Assembly (NCBI GenBank): GCA_902702965.1
Contig: CACRXP010000180.1
Coordinates: 44,042 to 108,041 of the forward strand
Source of the DNA: Spirometra erinaceieuropaei
Lineage: Eukaryota > Platyhelminthes > Cestoda > Diphyllobothriidea > Diphyllobothriidae
DNA length: 64,000 nt
Direction: 5' to 3'
In this document: piece by piece, positions 1 to 12,132 of the stretch
How positions within the stretch are numbered: position 1 is the stretch's first letter
Layout of the letters: each line of letters begins with the position of its first letter
Program-made: the position numbers and the translations under genes
Notes under the pieces: model-generated
The model's input: only the letters and a program-made list of their open reading frames with translations
Database searches by the model: none
What the model was told of the DNA's origin: nothing

Positions 1-416
1 AACAACCGTGCACATATCTGGCTGAGACTATGCGAATTTCATGGTCGTGCTCAAGCATTGCGCCTAATTTTTCTGTTTCGAATATACAAGCATATTGAGA
101 AGCTTTAACAAACTGGAAGTAACGTCATGGTAGATATCGATGATGTAACAAGCAACTGCTTATATCGGGATCTTTGCATCATCCAATTTTAAATAATGCT
201 GAAACCCTTATACCGAACTGTTACAGCTATCGTTATGCGCTTTCCACTTTCAGACCACTCAAGCATCTGAAAATTCTGATGACAGGACATTGTCCACTAC
301 GGGTGAAATTGTCGTTCAGGACTCCGATTTCCAACCTGAGGTTTGTCGATTTTTTACTAAGCTCGCATACCAATAGTGCAACCCGTCTTCCTTTCTAATT
401 GCTTAAATGTTAAAAA
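1..416. other. Unassigned sequence
   Basis: No gene, splice-consistent exon or recognisable repeat seen. It ends at the target-site duplication of the Penelope-like insertion that follows. Confidence 0.4.
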
Positions 417-429
417 TAAAAATCATTCT
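417..429. repeat. Target-site duplication, left (PLE copy 1)
   Basis: TAAAAATCATTCT, identical to 1583-1595. It defines the insertion ends of the element between them. Confidence 0.85.
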
Positions 430-460
430 TGAAGAAGGAGACACGATCTCCGGGACAAGA

Positions 461-519
461 GCTTTATTAGCCTGACGTTTCGGATTCCCACTCGAACCCA
501 TCATCAGAGACAACAAAGC
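461..519 (-). ncRNA. Hammerhead ribozyme-like motif (type I)
   Basis: On the minus strand the core runs CTGATGA (507-501), a stem-II hairpin GGGTTC/GAATCC with a 6-nt loop, GAAA (480-477 region), then CGTC as the cleavage triplet side. Stem I forms from GTCT with AGGC and, beyond an internal loop, GCTTT (519-515) with AAAGC (465-461). Stem III is almost absent: the ACGT palindrome could form it only between two RNA copies, as proposed for Penelope-encoded hammerheads. One extra T between CTGATGA and stem II departs from the consensus. It is present in all three related ends in this window, so it is ancestral rather than a sequencing error. Predicted cleavage falls just after the C at 474. Confidence 0.7.
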
Positions 520-587
520 AAAAACGGGCGGTTGTTGCACAAGGGGCCGCGGTATTTATAGGATGCAGTAGTCATGCTACCGCATAC

Positions 588-1478
588 CTATGAACATTCA
601 CGGCTCCGCCCTTCATCCGGGATCGTCACACATGGTGTGATCATTGCTTGACGGCCGACATTCGAGTCGATAAATGCTGCAATTTCACCACGTGCGTTGG
701 ATGTTGGCTTGATGATTGCTCGACCATCTGACGCACCGACCCCGGTGTTGGGTAAAGTGTTCACATCTGCGCTCCCCGCATGGCTTGTTACTCCGCCTAG
801 GCGAAGTTTTAGTACGGAGTATGGAGTCGGAAGATCGTTGCACTTGTTGATGGACTGGGGGCCAGTAAACCATGATTCCAGTAGCTCCCGGCTCACGCGG
901 TTGTCACCTCTTGCAAGAATTCGGTCTCATCGAATTTGAATGTGTGGCCGGATCTCGTCGAATGAGCCGCAACTTGAGAGCTGGCGTCATTTTTGCGCAC
1001 CGCTGCCGCGTGTTCGGCCATTCTCGTTTGGAGCTGTCTTCCGGTTTCTCCGACGTAGTTGCTTTGTCCGCAACTGCACCAGATCCGATAAACGACTCCA
1101 GACGTTTCTAGCCGTGGCAGTGGGTCTTTCGGTTTCCTGACCAGACGCCTGATGGTTGCCTGCGGTCTGTGTGCCACTTCAACCCTAAGTGGTGCGAGAA
1201 GGCGGCCGACAGCTTCCGAAACGTTCTTGACATACGGAAGTGCCTGCCAAGATTTGGTGTCCGTGCGGTTAGTCCTTTCGTCCCTTTTGCGTATGCACCG
1301 GTCGACGAAGTTGCGCGGGTAGCCATTGGCTTTGAAAACCCGTCAGAGGTCTTGTAGTTCGGCAATTTTGTCTTCCGGCTCACTGCAGTGCGTTTCGACA
1401 CGTCGATAGAGCGTCCTTACACAACTGCGTTTGTGGCTGATTAGGTGGTTACTGTTGAAGTTCAGTACTTGCATCCTA
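588..1478 (-). pseudogene. Penelope-like RT C-terminus plus GIY-YIG endonuclease (broken)
   Basis: Minus-strand frame reads from an RT-thumb segment (HKRSCVRTLYRRVETHC near 1440) through FKANGYPRNFVDRCIRKR, LPYVKNVSEAVGRLLAPL, the GIY-YIG part VVYRIWCSCG with YVGETGRQL, and the downstream HSTRSGHTFKFDE, to a C-terminal extension beginning SRELLESWFTGPQSIN. This order (RT thumb, linker, GIY-YIG) is diagnostic of endonuclease-bearing Penelope-like elements. Two lesions are visible: an in-frame TGA near 1345, between the thumb segment and FKANG, and loss of one A near 920 relative to the copy at 15.3 kb. The latter shifts frame so that the extension at 896-588 is read separately. The protein would not be functional. 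Confidence 0.85.
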
Positions 1479-1582
1479 TTTGTCGCTTTCCTGAAACGTC
1501 AGGCTAATAAAGCTCTTGTCCCGGCGATCGTGTCTCCTTCTTCAAGACTACTTCCTAGGACTCGTCTCTTCGCTTCTATTGG

Positions 1583-1595
1583 TAAAAATCATTCT
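1583..1595. repeat. Target-site duplication, right (PLE copy 1)
   Basis: TAAAAATCATTCT, identical to 417-429. Confidence 0.85.
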
Positions 1596-2469
1596 ATTTA
1601 AAATGCATTTGTCTCTATTACGTGGACACCATCCTTTTTCATTGCACCAAGTTCATAAACCAAGGCACTTTATCGCATTACAGAAATCCTAGATAATTGT
1701 TTTAAAGTCTCTGTATCTTAAGCGTCTGCGCGAGTTCGTACAAAATTTTAGATCCTTCGATGGCCCCATGCCGCACAGGCATCCGCCCAGAAAGTTCAAA
1801 AAGAACGGCTAATAACAAGATGACAATTTCTCTGACCCAAAGGATATGGTCTCGTGTGCTGCCCCTTAAATGCTTTTCTGATCGAAATCCGATTTTCGTG
1901 GACAATGTTTTGAGTTCAAGGCTGTTTTTTAAAATTTGCGAAGAATATATTTCCATGTCAAACCTTTATAAGAAACGGAATTTGATCTGGAAAAAGTCTT
2001 CAGGAATAAGAAAATGCAAGAGTTTGACCGTCAGAGCGATGCTTGCTCTTACTCCCATACTAAATGACGACTCCCACCTGAGGGATTCATCTCACCGGCG
2101 AGTCGTAGAGAGCCTTCTCAGCTTCTGTATCTCGTTCTAATTTCGGACAACGAAAAATGTCTTACTCAGTACCTGCGACACGCGTATTCGTGATTGCGCG
2201 ATCAAGAAAACAAGGAAGAAATTGTTTTGAATTACCTATCCCACGTATCGTTGACTGGACTTTCGAAGTGTGCTTTCAATTAGCCTGGATCACTCGCGTT
2301 GAGGGAAATATTGCTTGCCATACAGCACGCTTAAAAAATATTTCAGTTACACCAAGGTGTCAGTTTTTGAATTTAACTCTTTCCGGCCGTCTGCAAAAAC
2401 AAAATGCCGTAAAAGAGACTGTCTAAGTAGTATGAATTTTTCCCAGTGGTTTCTGTGTCCTTATCAATT
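1596..2469. other. Unassigned sequence
   Basis: An open frame of 126 codons (1760-2140, plus) has no recognisable domain and no supporting splice context. I treat it as chance. Nothing else recognised. Confidence 0.4.
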
Positions 2470-2999
2470 CCAAATAAAATTTACATAATTTTGCAATATT
2501 TTTGGGCACTACATAGTGCCTTTTAATGGCATAGGTGAATACGGGATTCTCCTAGCATGGAAAGCATATATCTTATGTCTTGTAATCGCAACTGCAGTAG
2601 CAGATCGGGCTCCAAGTTATACTGGAGCTAAAAAGCCATTTTCAAACCGTAACCTATACTTTCCTTGAGTATGAAATTTGAAGATGGCGTGCGTTGTTAC
2701 GACATAAGTTTAAGAATAGACATATTTGTGCATGTTTTCTGTGATATATGTTTGAATATACGAGGCCATTGAGGAGCAGTTGAAGATTTACAAAGCACTT
2801 GAGCAATCATTTATACAAATGGGGTTTTTGGTGACGATGAGAAGGGAGCTCATACAAAAGCCGACATTTTGACGGGACTAAATATTCTAGAATTATGCTG
2901 TATGCCAATTATCATTATCACCCTACTTAAGCAATCTTTTCTAATCAAAGACGCATTTTAGGATTTCCGCCAAAATTTTATGAGCTGGGTAACCCACTG
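2470..2999 (+). mobile_element. Degraded copy of the TA-flanked long-inverted-repeat element
   Basis: Aligns by eye with the middle and right end of the element at 60354-61281. Shared landmarks, in the same order, are CTTTTAATGG..GGAATA, TTGAGTAT..AATTTGA, GCCGACAT, TTAAGCAATCTTTT and the terminal ..TAACCCACTG followed by TA at 3000-3001. The left inverted end is not detectable. Boundaries on the left are approximate. Confidence 0.6.
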
Positions 3000-3001
3000 T
3001 A

Positions 3002-4660
3002 AACGTATGATACGTTAAATGCGTCAAAAGCGCATGTGTTTCAGATGTACTGACATAAATACATCTTCACATTTTAATCAACATCAAGGAGAGGTAATTT
3101 CTTGTGGGAAGGCAGCACCTAAAATAAATATGCTGTAGAAATGTGCCCCATAAACGCTGATAATATTTTTGTAGGTTTTACATAATGTAATTTCGCTGTG
3201 ACAAACTCCTTGCTGCTCTTTCAAATTAAATAGCCAAAGGCGGAGTTTTCGATGTTTGGCTGCTTGAAGGTTTTGCTTTATACTTCCATTTGTCGAATTT
3301 CTAGCATGAAGATGGCAGACACGACCAACTACAGTGCCAGGTTTTTAGGGATCATCTTACCACCTTCTTCCCCTCAACGCTCCTTCCTTTTTCAATGTTT
3401 TACGTTTAAACTACGCCTGCAGAAATAACTAAACGCGCACTTTGTAACTAATTACCATCACTTTGCAATAATAAAATGGAATGCTGCCATTCCGCCTGTG
3501 TGAGATCACGGAGATGGACATCAGCACAGCGACTCTGACAACATCGAAATGCATGTCTACGCGCGCCGCGCTCCAGTCCTTAGAGAATGGGTCCCGAATA
3601 CTCCGGAAATAAAAATTCTCATAAGAGTAGCATTAGGGGGTGAACACTACTGTCTGGTTCTCGTCTCAGAGGAAGGACCGCGTTGCACCGTTAGCATGTA
3701 ACATTGTATGTCACAACTCACAGTTTCAAAATACTTTCAAGCTCACTACTGATTTGCCGTGGGGCGTGAGAAGTCAGCGTCAGCCCCACCGGTTCTTCAC
3801 CCTCTCATAAGCTAGTGGTCTGCGAGATTGACCTTTTTGACGGGCGTGACTTTCGCCTGTGTGGTCTGACAGGAAATTGGGTTTGATTAGTATGCGTAAA
3901 TAAGCTTACAGGAAAGATAAAAGTATAATAACGTTTGACAGTACTTAGTACTATGCAGACAATTATCTTTCGCCATCTAGTTTGAGTTTTTATCGTGGAT
4001 ACCAGCACATTCAGTAGGTTTCCATAGATCATCTTGCAGATTGCTCTGATACACACTGAGAACGATCAAACTTTCGGAACTTCGGTATCTATAGGAAAAT
4101 ATAACCACTCAATGACACGTGAGTGACACTCAGCCAAATATCCTGCCTGGCGGATGGAGTGTGGACAAGTCCGTCTTGTCCGAATCTGCAAGTAATGCCG
4201 AAAATTAGTGGATAAGAGAGTTATTTCTGGTTTATTCGACCTGTCCAAACTTCCTACCCCAGCCACAGACCATTACACTTGAGATTTGAATCCGACTCAG
4301 GTATAGTCATGGGGACATTGAGTCCTGGATTGTCAGCATCAGTTGCGAGTGGTATTCCCATATGTATCCTGGTTAATGGACGAATAATGAACAAGTCCGT
4401 TTTTTCTTGTCATTTTCACCCTACCGCAGTAATTTTTTTTGATTATCGACCGCTCTTCGCCATATGGCTTCTTGTGGGAGTTCCGAACTGGGACCCCAAG
4501 CTAAGTACCTATTTCTGTGCCACCGTTAACTTGAGAAATTTAAGGCGTCTTTTGCGCATAATTTGACCTTCCTACTGTGCGAAATACTGCTACTTTTAAA
4601 GGCATGCCTGGTGTTTAAGCCAACATAACCAATTTAGGTGCTTCGCCTTTTTTTATTTAG
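3002..4660. other. Unassigned sequence, probably upstream intron of the ZIP gene
   Basis: Lies directly upstream of the first visible ZIP exon, whose acceptor is preceded by a pyrimidine-rich tract. The exons for the extracellular domain and TM1-TM3 were looked for here and not found, so this may be intron, with those exons before the window. Confidence 0.4.
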
Positions 4661-6885
4661 GTAACCGAACAGTTTTCAAAGACTGCGAGCAACTCACTTG
4701 CTTCAACCGACAATTTCGAGACAGAGACTAAGAGGGGGTGTGGTAATCGGTTGTTAATGAAGTGCAACGGAGAAAGACTCTCGCAGATAGCTCCAGTTGC
4801 CTGGATGATCCTCTTTGGGGATGGCGTCCACAACATGATGGACGGGCTAACGATTGGGGCCGGGTTCACTCGAAGTCTCTCTGTCGGAATAAGCTTAACT
4901 ATCAGCATAATGCTGGAAGAGTTACCTCATGAATTTGGTAAGTCCTGGGGCCAATTTGAAATGTACTTTTACCTATCAAAATCTAAGCCCTGCGAATTCT
5001 TGATGAAAGCTAGGTGTACAGACAGGTTCTCACCCAGAATTGTTGCATGCAAAGTGCTCCGGCGGTCAACCCGTCTGCCGATATTTTTTACATTTTGCCT
5101 AATTGCTTATCACAGGTATTTAAATGGCTTCAAAAAGCATTTTTTGCAGTCCAACCTAATGCTGTATCCTTTTTTGTGTAGGAGACTTCGCTATCCTCCT
5201 TTCCTCTGGATTCTCCATCAAAGCGGCCTTAATTTGCAACTTTTTGTCCGCATGTTCAGCCTACGTAGGGCTCATTATTGGGCTGGCCGTTGGTGAAGTC
5301 CCGTCGGGTGCAACAGTTGTTTTTGCCTTAACGACGGGTTTCTTTCTTTACATAAGTCTCTCCGATATGGTAAGGAGGTTGCATATGCATCGAAATTTTT
5401 TCCTTCCTGTTAATTTTAGGAAACCTTCATTGGATCAATAACACTAGTTACAGGGTCAATGAGAGTGTGCCTTTCGGCAAAATGCAAAACTGTATTTGAT
5501 AAGTCCACCATACTGTTGCTAGCAATAGAAAGATGTGCCCTGCGAGATGTTGGCATCATGCATTTCTTAAATTTCCCTGGTAGTTACATGGTCGTTGGCA
5601 TGAAAACTTCATAGACAGGAACTCATTGTAAAAATCCAACATGAGTATTACGAAGAAAATGAATGAATAGCCATAGGCTTCCCTATGCGGCCTTCACACA
5701 GCGTTAGGAATTTGTGCTTTTGACCAGTGTGCATGCTGCATCTGTTTAAACTGCAGAAAACACTTGGCCGGTGAGGAGGAGAGAGGGCGACGCAATTTGA
5801 AGTAGCCGTATCTTTTCTGTGACAAAGCCAGGCAGGTTAATTCAAATTCCATACAAAAGTGTATGTAAGGTGCGGCAAAAATAGGATATGTTTCAGTTTA
5901 TTTTAACGGATTGCGTATTACCATGTAATATAATTTAGTTGGCATCATTAACTGACGTTTGCAGTTCTCTCCTTTTTGTGCATTTTTATTGGCGACAAAT
6001 GTATCATAATCTATCTCGATATTGGTATCAAAATGTTCCCTCTGACGGTCTGTGTAGTCTTGCAATAAGTTAAATTCTCATAGGAATACTGTTTGAATTT
6101 CTTGTTCCTTAATTCCCTCGATGCAATGAAGAGAGAGATTTGCTTTATTTTTGAATTATAAATTCGAAATTTTCAGCAAAAATGGGCTATGTGGACACAA
6201 AATAAGTGAATAAATTACTCAAGTCAAAATGTATGCACAAGAGGAACGAATATTATGGAGACAGTTCGAGTCTTAGCTTCTGTATTTCTGTCTCTTCACA
6301 CGCAAGATAGCACACCAGGAATGGCAATACAGAATGTTAATGTCGATGTACGACAAGATATAAGTCGAAAGCAACGGCGCATGAGGGAGGAGACTTCGCA
6401 GAGATTAGTTTAGAATGCGGAAGATGGGCAGCGCCATCCAGCATTCAACCAGCGAATGGTTTGACAGCTGTGATATGTCGCCGTAGGGTAATATCGACTA
6501 AAAGACATAAGAAACACCGGCGTCAAGCGTGATTCATGACCTCCCCTCTTTCAAATGTAATTGAAATTTAGAGTAAGCAAGAGCAAGGGGATCTCTTAAG
6601 CCATCCATCAACAAACGCATAAAATTCCAAAAGTTCGTGTACACTGGAAATTGCCTTCTTATTTGCTTAAACTATAAAACCTGTAAAAACTCCAATCTTT
6701 CTACTGCTTACCATTCTCTCATGTATATTTTATTTCAGCTGCCCGAAATGCGTGAAACCATCACAGAGGCAGCGAAGTCCGGCAAACATACTTTGAAAAT
6801 TTTTATCGTGCAGTGTTTTGGTCTAACTGTTGGTTTTCTTTGCATCTTAGCTATTCTACTTTCGGAGAAATATATTGAAATCTAA
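4661..6885 (+). CDS. ZIP metal transporter, SLC39A8/14-like (3' exons)
   Basis: C-terminal half of a multi-pass ZIP (SLC39, LIV-1 subfamily) transporter that would move divalent metal into the cytosol. Exons: 4661-4937, 5182-5369, 6739-6885 (stop TAA), all with GT/AG boundaries and matching phases (1, 0). Exon 1 codes a hydrophilic loop, then TM4 with FGDGVHNMMDG and TM5 with EELPHEFG|DFA, the codon for G being split by the first intron. Exon 2 gives TM6-TM7, NFLSACSAYVGL and FFLYISLSDM. Exon 3 begins LPEMRE and ends with TM8. The metal-site motif starts with Glu (EExPHE) rather than the His of most LIV-1 proteins. This is the hallmark of ZIP8/ZIP14, which carry Zn, Mn, Fe and Cd in vertebrates. 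The N-terminus and TM1-TM3 are absent from the window. Confidence 0.9.
5370..6738 (+). other. Intron of the ZIP gene
   Basis: Donor GTAAGG, acceptor TATTTCAG. It contains the dispersed repeat at about 6110-6490 and nothing else recognised. Confidence 0.8.
6110..6490 (+). repeat. Dispersed repeat family B, copy 1
   Basis: Matches, in opposite orientation, the segment at about 62070-62440. Strongest shared blocks are TTCAGCAAAAA, GTCTTAGCTTCTGTATTTCT, the following GTCTCTTC and AGGAATGGCAATACAGAA. No coding potential. Class unknown. Confidence 0.7.
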
Positions 6886-7103
6886 AACTTTCATGGAACT
6901 GAATAAGCGTTTAACCTAGCGAAAAGACTTTTTCTGACGAAATACGCCTTACTTCACGAGAACTCCTGTTCACTGCATTGATTTTTCACCCTACGAAGTT
7001 ATCGCTTGCGATATTTTGCAAATCAGACGTCGGGGTACTAACGCTACTTTTCAAGAGATTAAATATGTTTTTCATTTAAACAACTACTCACATTCCAATC
7101 TTC

Positions 7104-7109
7104 AATAAA
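7104..7109 (+). promoter_or_regulatory. Probable polyadenylation signal of the ZIP gene
   Basis: AATAAA about 220 bases past the ZIP stop codon, the first canonical hexamer downstream. Confidence 0.55.
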
Positions 7110-9925
7110 GTCAGCATCGACATTCATCTTTTTTAATATAGCATTGCTGTTTTTCACACAATTACAAATTTGCACGTCCACTAAGTCCTGAAGCAACATT
7201 TTCCGCGAGTTGGCCCCCTGCCACCCGACAAAATCTGGCCCGTTAGGATGACTCTAAACTTACTGCTTCTCATCTGCTCACTCGTTGGGAAATTTTAAAA
7301 CTTCCAAGAAGCAATGTCGAACAATTTATCCGACTCAGGCATTTTTTCTTCTAAGTGGCTTGTAGACCCAAGGCGGTACGGAAATATATTGATCGCTTTC
7401 TTGGCAAAAAGCGAGTACGAAAATACAATTTCGGATTCTAACCCAGAAAAATATCCAGATGAAATTTGCGTTGCTGCTAAAATAACCCAAAACTTTTTGA
7501 AGCCCCTTTAGCGAAACAGGGTATTATAGCTTATCTCAAATTGAATGTGAAATAAACTTTGCTACTGGAAAATCTCCGTTTAACTGAGATTCGGTGTCTG
7601 GTACACGATAAATCGTTTTATAGGCAGGACTTCTTCACTAAATTGTCCACAGTTGTATCCCTGTTGGTCACATCTTTGAAGAGTTAACTGCAACGCAGAG
7701 TTGTTGGGGGCTAATATGTCGAAATTAACGCTGACTACCGTCTCTGTACTCTCGAGAGTTCACCCAGGGACTGTTTTCGTGTAACAATTTATTACGATTT
7801 GAAACGTGGTTATGAAATGAACTTTGCTCCCGTACGCAAACGGTGTCATCTGAAGAGTAGATGACCCTGTGCCCGACCACATTATTTACCCGTGAGTCTG
7901 TTACCTTCAGTCTTGACGAAGTTCTCACAGAAGTCCAAGGTAAATTGGAAGCCAATCAAACTGCCAGCTTTAATAGATCTAATTGGAGATGAATACTGTA
8001 AGAAATGTATACTATTCGCCTTTGCGGTTTGATTGCCGTCTTTTGCAACATCCTGCACGAAATTCCTATCCTGTTGCAAACCGCTATTATACATTTTAGT
8101 AGATGTTCCCATTGTCTTTACTATTCGAAACTTAATGTAGCGCATCTTCCAAGTAATGTTCCTAAACATGAGTCTCCTTGACGCTTTTTTGTGCCTAGAA
8201 TTTTTCTCAAATGAAAAAGTTAATTCGGAAGTCGCAAAGTTTTCTGCAGAAAATAGCACACCGAACTATTCAGGGTTCACTGAAAGATCGGATGCAGGAA
8301 CGAGTGTCTACCTAAAAAAGTGCATCTGACTCGCCCACGTCAGTTGCAATAAATGGTCCACTTATTTCTCCTCATGTTACGTGGTATAGGATTGCCGCAA
8401 ATACATTGGACAGTTTGTACCTCTCGAGGTCAATTCGATGTATGTACCGAATGCAGTCGTAGCTAACTAAATCGGAATTTATTTGTTAAAGTCTTTCATG
8501 GCATTTCGAATTTACTAACACGTCTATGGTAATCGACTGTTGTGATGCATATTAAGCCAGCCTATAAAGTGATTTTTCTGAACGGGAAAATCCAAAAATC
8601 ATGAGACACTACTTGAGCATCCTTTGGACGACTACCGTTAGTATTTGTTAAAAGGATAGCAGGGGCATGTAGTGGTAAGCTGCGGCCGCTGCAGAAACAC
8701 AGAAGTTCATAGAAAATGGACCGGCCCCGCGGGCTTTCTTATAACTGATTCGAAATACCGCAGGTAGGGTCAGGAGAATATATGCACCCATTTAGACTCA
8801 AGATAGCTGTTCGAAATCAACAATTCGTGGTGTCCTGTTACCACAGATGTTCCTCCCTCTTTCCTTTCGTTCTGCAACGAAACACTTTCAAACTGTCCAT
8901 TTGCTGTGCTGTGATCGTTTACCTCTGCAATTATAAAATAGATATCGTCTGTAATATGTTAACTTGAGCTTCCTCGCGCAACTTCTAATGATAGTGGCGA
9001 TAATGCACTGTTCGGCTTACCTGTCGTCGGGTCGTGTATGTGTGTATTGGAGTGATGACAGTTACACCTGGATTAACACTGTAATTGTGTCCACTGCGTA
9101 TCATTACGGAACTTCCCAGAAACAGTCGCTTACATTGTATCGACATTTCGAACATGCAACTACTTGTAACCGACGTCCGTTCCGGTTTTAAAATTAATTT
9201 ACCGAGTAAGACTTATTAAAGTATTATTACAACGCGTCCTTATTTATATTATTTTCTTCCAGAATTTGCGAAATTTTATTTGAAATTGCTCCTTACAACG
9301 AAATTTCTTCAAGATGCCTGTGATCTTTATGTTTGGCTAAAGGAATGTTTAGAAAATTATTTTCTTGCTTTACGGACGATAGTTCTTCGGGCCATTATTC
9401 GCTTATCTGTTTACAAAATCATTTTGTCGGAATCCGATTGACATCAAAGGAAACAGATAAAGAATTATTTAATGTCCTATTCCTCATGAAACGAAGAAAT
9501 TCTATGAGCGGTAAATGGCTTATCTAATCGAAAACGGGTATATTTAAGAGTCTCTGAGTATCAAAATTGTATATTCAATTTAAACGACAAAACTGAACGA
9601 GCTTTCGTTCCAATCTGATATTTGGATAAGGATCACGATACACCAAAAACCTTTACAGGTAGCCTGGCACCGCTCACTTACGACGCATTAACCGAATTAA
9701 ATCGAGACGGTCCTGCGCAGCGTACATCTTCCCCATTCACACCATTTGCGCGGGTTATGGTTAGGAAACCAGGGCGCTCAAACAGGCTGGGATTGGTGAT
9801 TACGATTTAGTCGGGTGCTAAACGTGCATTTGACACGCGAAAAAGCACGCATGCCTGTAACACTGTGCTCTGCGTCCGATAAAATATTTAGTCGGCCGGA
9901 CCAATTTGACAGACTATACGATATA

Positions 9926-9979
9926 GGAGAAGGAAGAGGAGGAGGAGGAGGAGGAGGAGGAGGAGAAGGAGGGAGGGAG
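9926..9979 (+). repeat. (GGA)n microsatellite
   Basis: Runs of AGG/GGA with a few A and G interruptions. The antisense frame gives a proline string, which is a by-product of the repeat. Confidence 0.9.
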
Positions 9980-12132
9980 TGAGGCTGGCCCTCACTTGAA
10001 CTGTCATGTCTCCTAATCATTCGTGGCTGCAGACGTTGTCAGCTGGCCGGATAACCCGGTCCTCGGGAGTGACAGCCAGATTGCGATTCCTCATTCTCAG
10101 TGTGATCTTATGTGAACATTCGCGATATGACATCGGCGGATGTGAATTAGGTTTCCTGTATCACCTCGCTTTTTGTGTGGGCGTCTCCATCCACCACTCC
10201 GGCATGGGAAATCTTATCTGATGGTTGCCAGTATTAGGTATATCGCAGTACCGCAATGGTTTGTGAACTCTTCCTAGATAGCCGGTCCCTCGGCGTCTTT
10301 TCACAATTGAAATTAAAGGTCGAACATCAAGGAGTTATCATCGGCGGTGTTCCACAAAGCCCTCCTCTACACATGGACATACACAGCCCTTTTGCGTGAA
10401 AAGGTGAGATGAGCCGAGTGCTGGAGACGCAGAGGAATAGCACGAAAATACAAATAAGCTTACTGTCCGGTCAACAAGGTGGTTTCTATGTACTGCGTTT
10501 GAAAGCAGGTCAGGAATGCTTTCCGCCACGGCAAACTAGTTAAGTTCATGGAGTTATGAGACATCATGACAGGACCACGCCCTTTGCACGAGCACAAAGT
10601 GGATGTCATCACGGCACCGTCGAGCGGTGTTCCAAAGTCTAATTTGCATCATCCTTTCCATTGGTCCTGCTTTGCTTGCCTCTCTTCCAGAACTCTTTAT
10701 GTGGAAATTCGATGCAACTCTATGCCCTTACTGAAGCGGCGATGAGAAGTGCTTCCGTTTCAACTACACCTCACCTGAAGCATTTACACTGGGGCCAAAA
10801 TCTAAAGAGGAAGTGCATGTTTCATGGAGGTCATTTGTTTGACGCCAATTGCGCAGCATACGCAGTGTTTGCACAGGCACAGCATTTCGTGCTTGGCGGA
10901 AACCGATGGCTGAAGTTATGAATATGCCTCTAATGAATGCAGGGGTTGACTAACAGTCGTCTTAGAAACACCCAAACAGACTTCTTCGGGGTGACGTTAT
11001 AAATGATCCACTGCTGATCTGATTTTTTAAAGCTCTCCTAAGTATTTTGGACACCGTATTCTGAAGATCCTTAGTTTACACCGAGTACTAGGGGCATACT
11101 ATACAATATACAGTGAGCCGATACGCGTCGATTTCGGTTCTAAGGATTTTTCATAAATAAGGGGTCTTAATCGGAGATTGATAAACTTTATATTTCCCAT
11201 TTTAGGACCTACTTCGTAAAGCACAGGCATGCTGAAAAGATTTCCCTTAAAACAGAATAAGGCCCAGTTTACTGACAACGTTAATGCCGAATGCACATCA
11301 AACAATTCAAATGACTTGCACCAGACGCGTCATGAATGTCTGAGTGCCAAATCATTTGACAACGCTCTCGGGTAGATTGCCATCGCATGAAAATAAGATC
11401 AAATTCTAGACTCCATGACAGTTTGTTTGTTAGTCCTTTAGCACGCCTATTCAATCCAAACTTTTTTAACTTAATTTCTCCACTGTTCCACGTTCTACAT
11501 GGATAAATGTTGGTGAAACTTAAGCATATTTTCTGCCTCGCCGTTCTGGAGAAATCACACTAGTATGACGACACATGAGGGATAGAAACAGGCCTTTTTC
11601 ACGAATCGAGTCTCCCTTTTGACTCCCTCTCTTTTCCTCTGCACGCTTCACACAAACTGCGTTCTTACGAAATTAGAGACCGGTATGTTAGGAACTGTTG
11701 CACTACAACAAGCACTCCCGACTCTTACATTATTGCGCATTTAGGTGTGCAGAGTGAAAACACACAGTGAACTTCACTTCCAAGGATCGAGTGGCACTAC
11801 CGAGGCCGAGGGTGACAGCTGAGCAGTTGATGGGATTTTACGCACAGTTGCTTTACTCCAAAGGCCTCAATGAGTTACAAAGTACAATCGAACAAGACTG
11901 TACCGAGTTCGCATCACCTAAACGGGGGGCCGGCAGAAGCCATGGGAGAACATGTGCCAAAAAACTGTCAGAGAGGTTCACTGGCCTATTCTAACATCTG
12001 ATATGAATAGAGTAATACATAAGTCTCAGTCGGGCGATCTTCTGTTCTACAATTTCCATGTACGCTTTTATAATCGACATGGAACACAAAACAGCGTAAA
12101 GTGTCAACCTAGCTCCCCGAGCCCGTCTGACT

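Larger units (their letters stand above)
430..1582 (-). mobile_element. Short Penelope-like element, copy 1
   Basis: A 1.15-kb insertion flanked by an exact 13-bp target-site duplication (TAAAAATCATTCT at 417-429 and 1583-1595). Reading on the minus strand it holds an inverted end fragment, then the end of a Penelope-type reverse transcriptase, a GIY-YIG endonuclease, a C-terminal extension and a hammerhead-like motif. The sequence at 430-476 returns inverted at 1494-1545, so the element has inverted ends of about 50 bp. This resembles the inverted 5' tails and pseudo-LTRs known for Penelope-like elements. Most of the RT is missing, so it cannot be autonomous. Confidence 0.85.

Noticed and set aside
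1760..2140. 126-codon open frame
   Set aside because: No domain, no homologue I recognise, no splice-compatible neighbours.
9778..10020. Proline-rich small protein on the minus strand
   Set aside because: The proline run is the translation of the GGA microsatellite.
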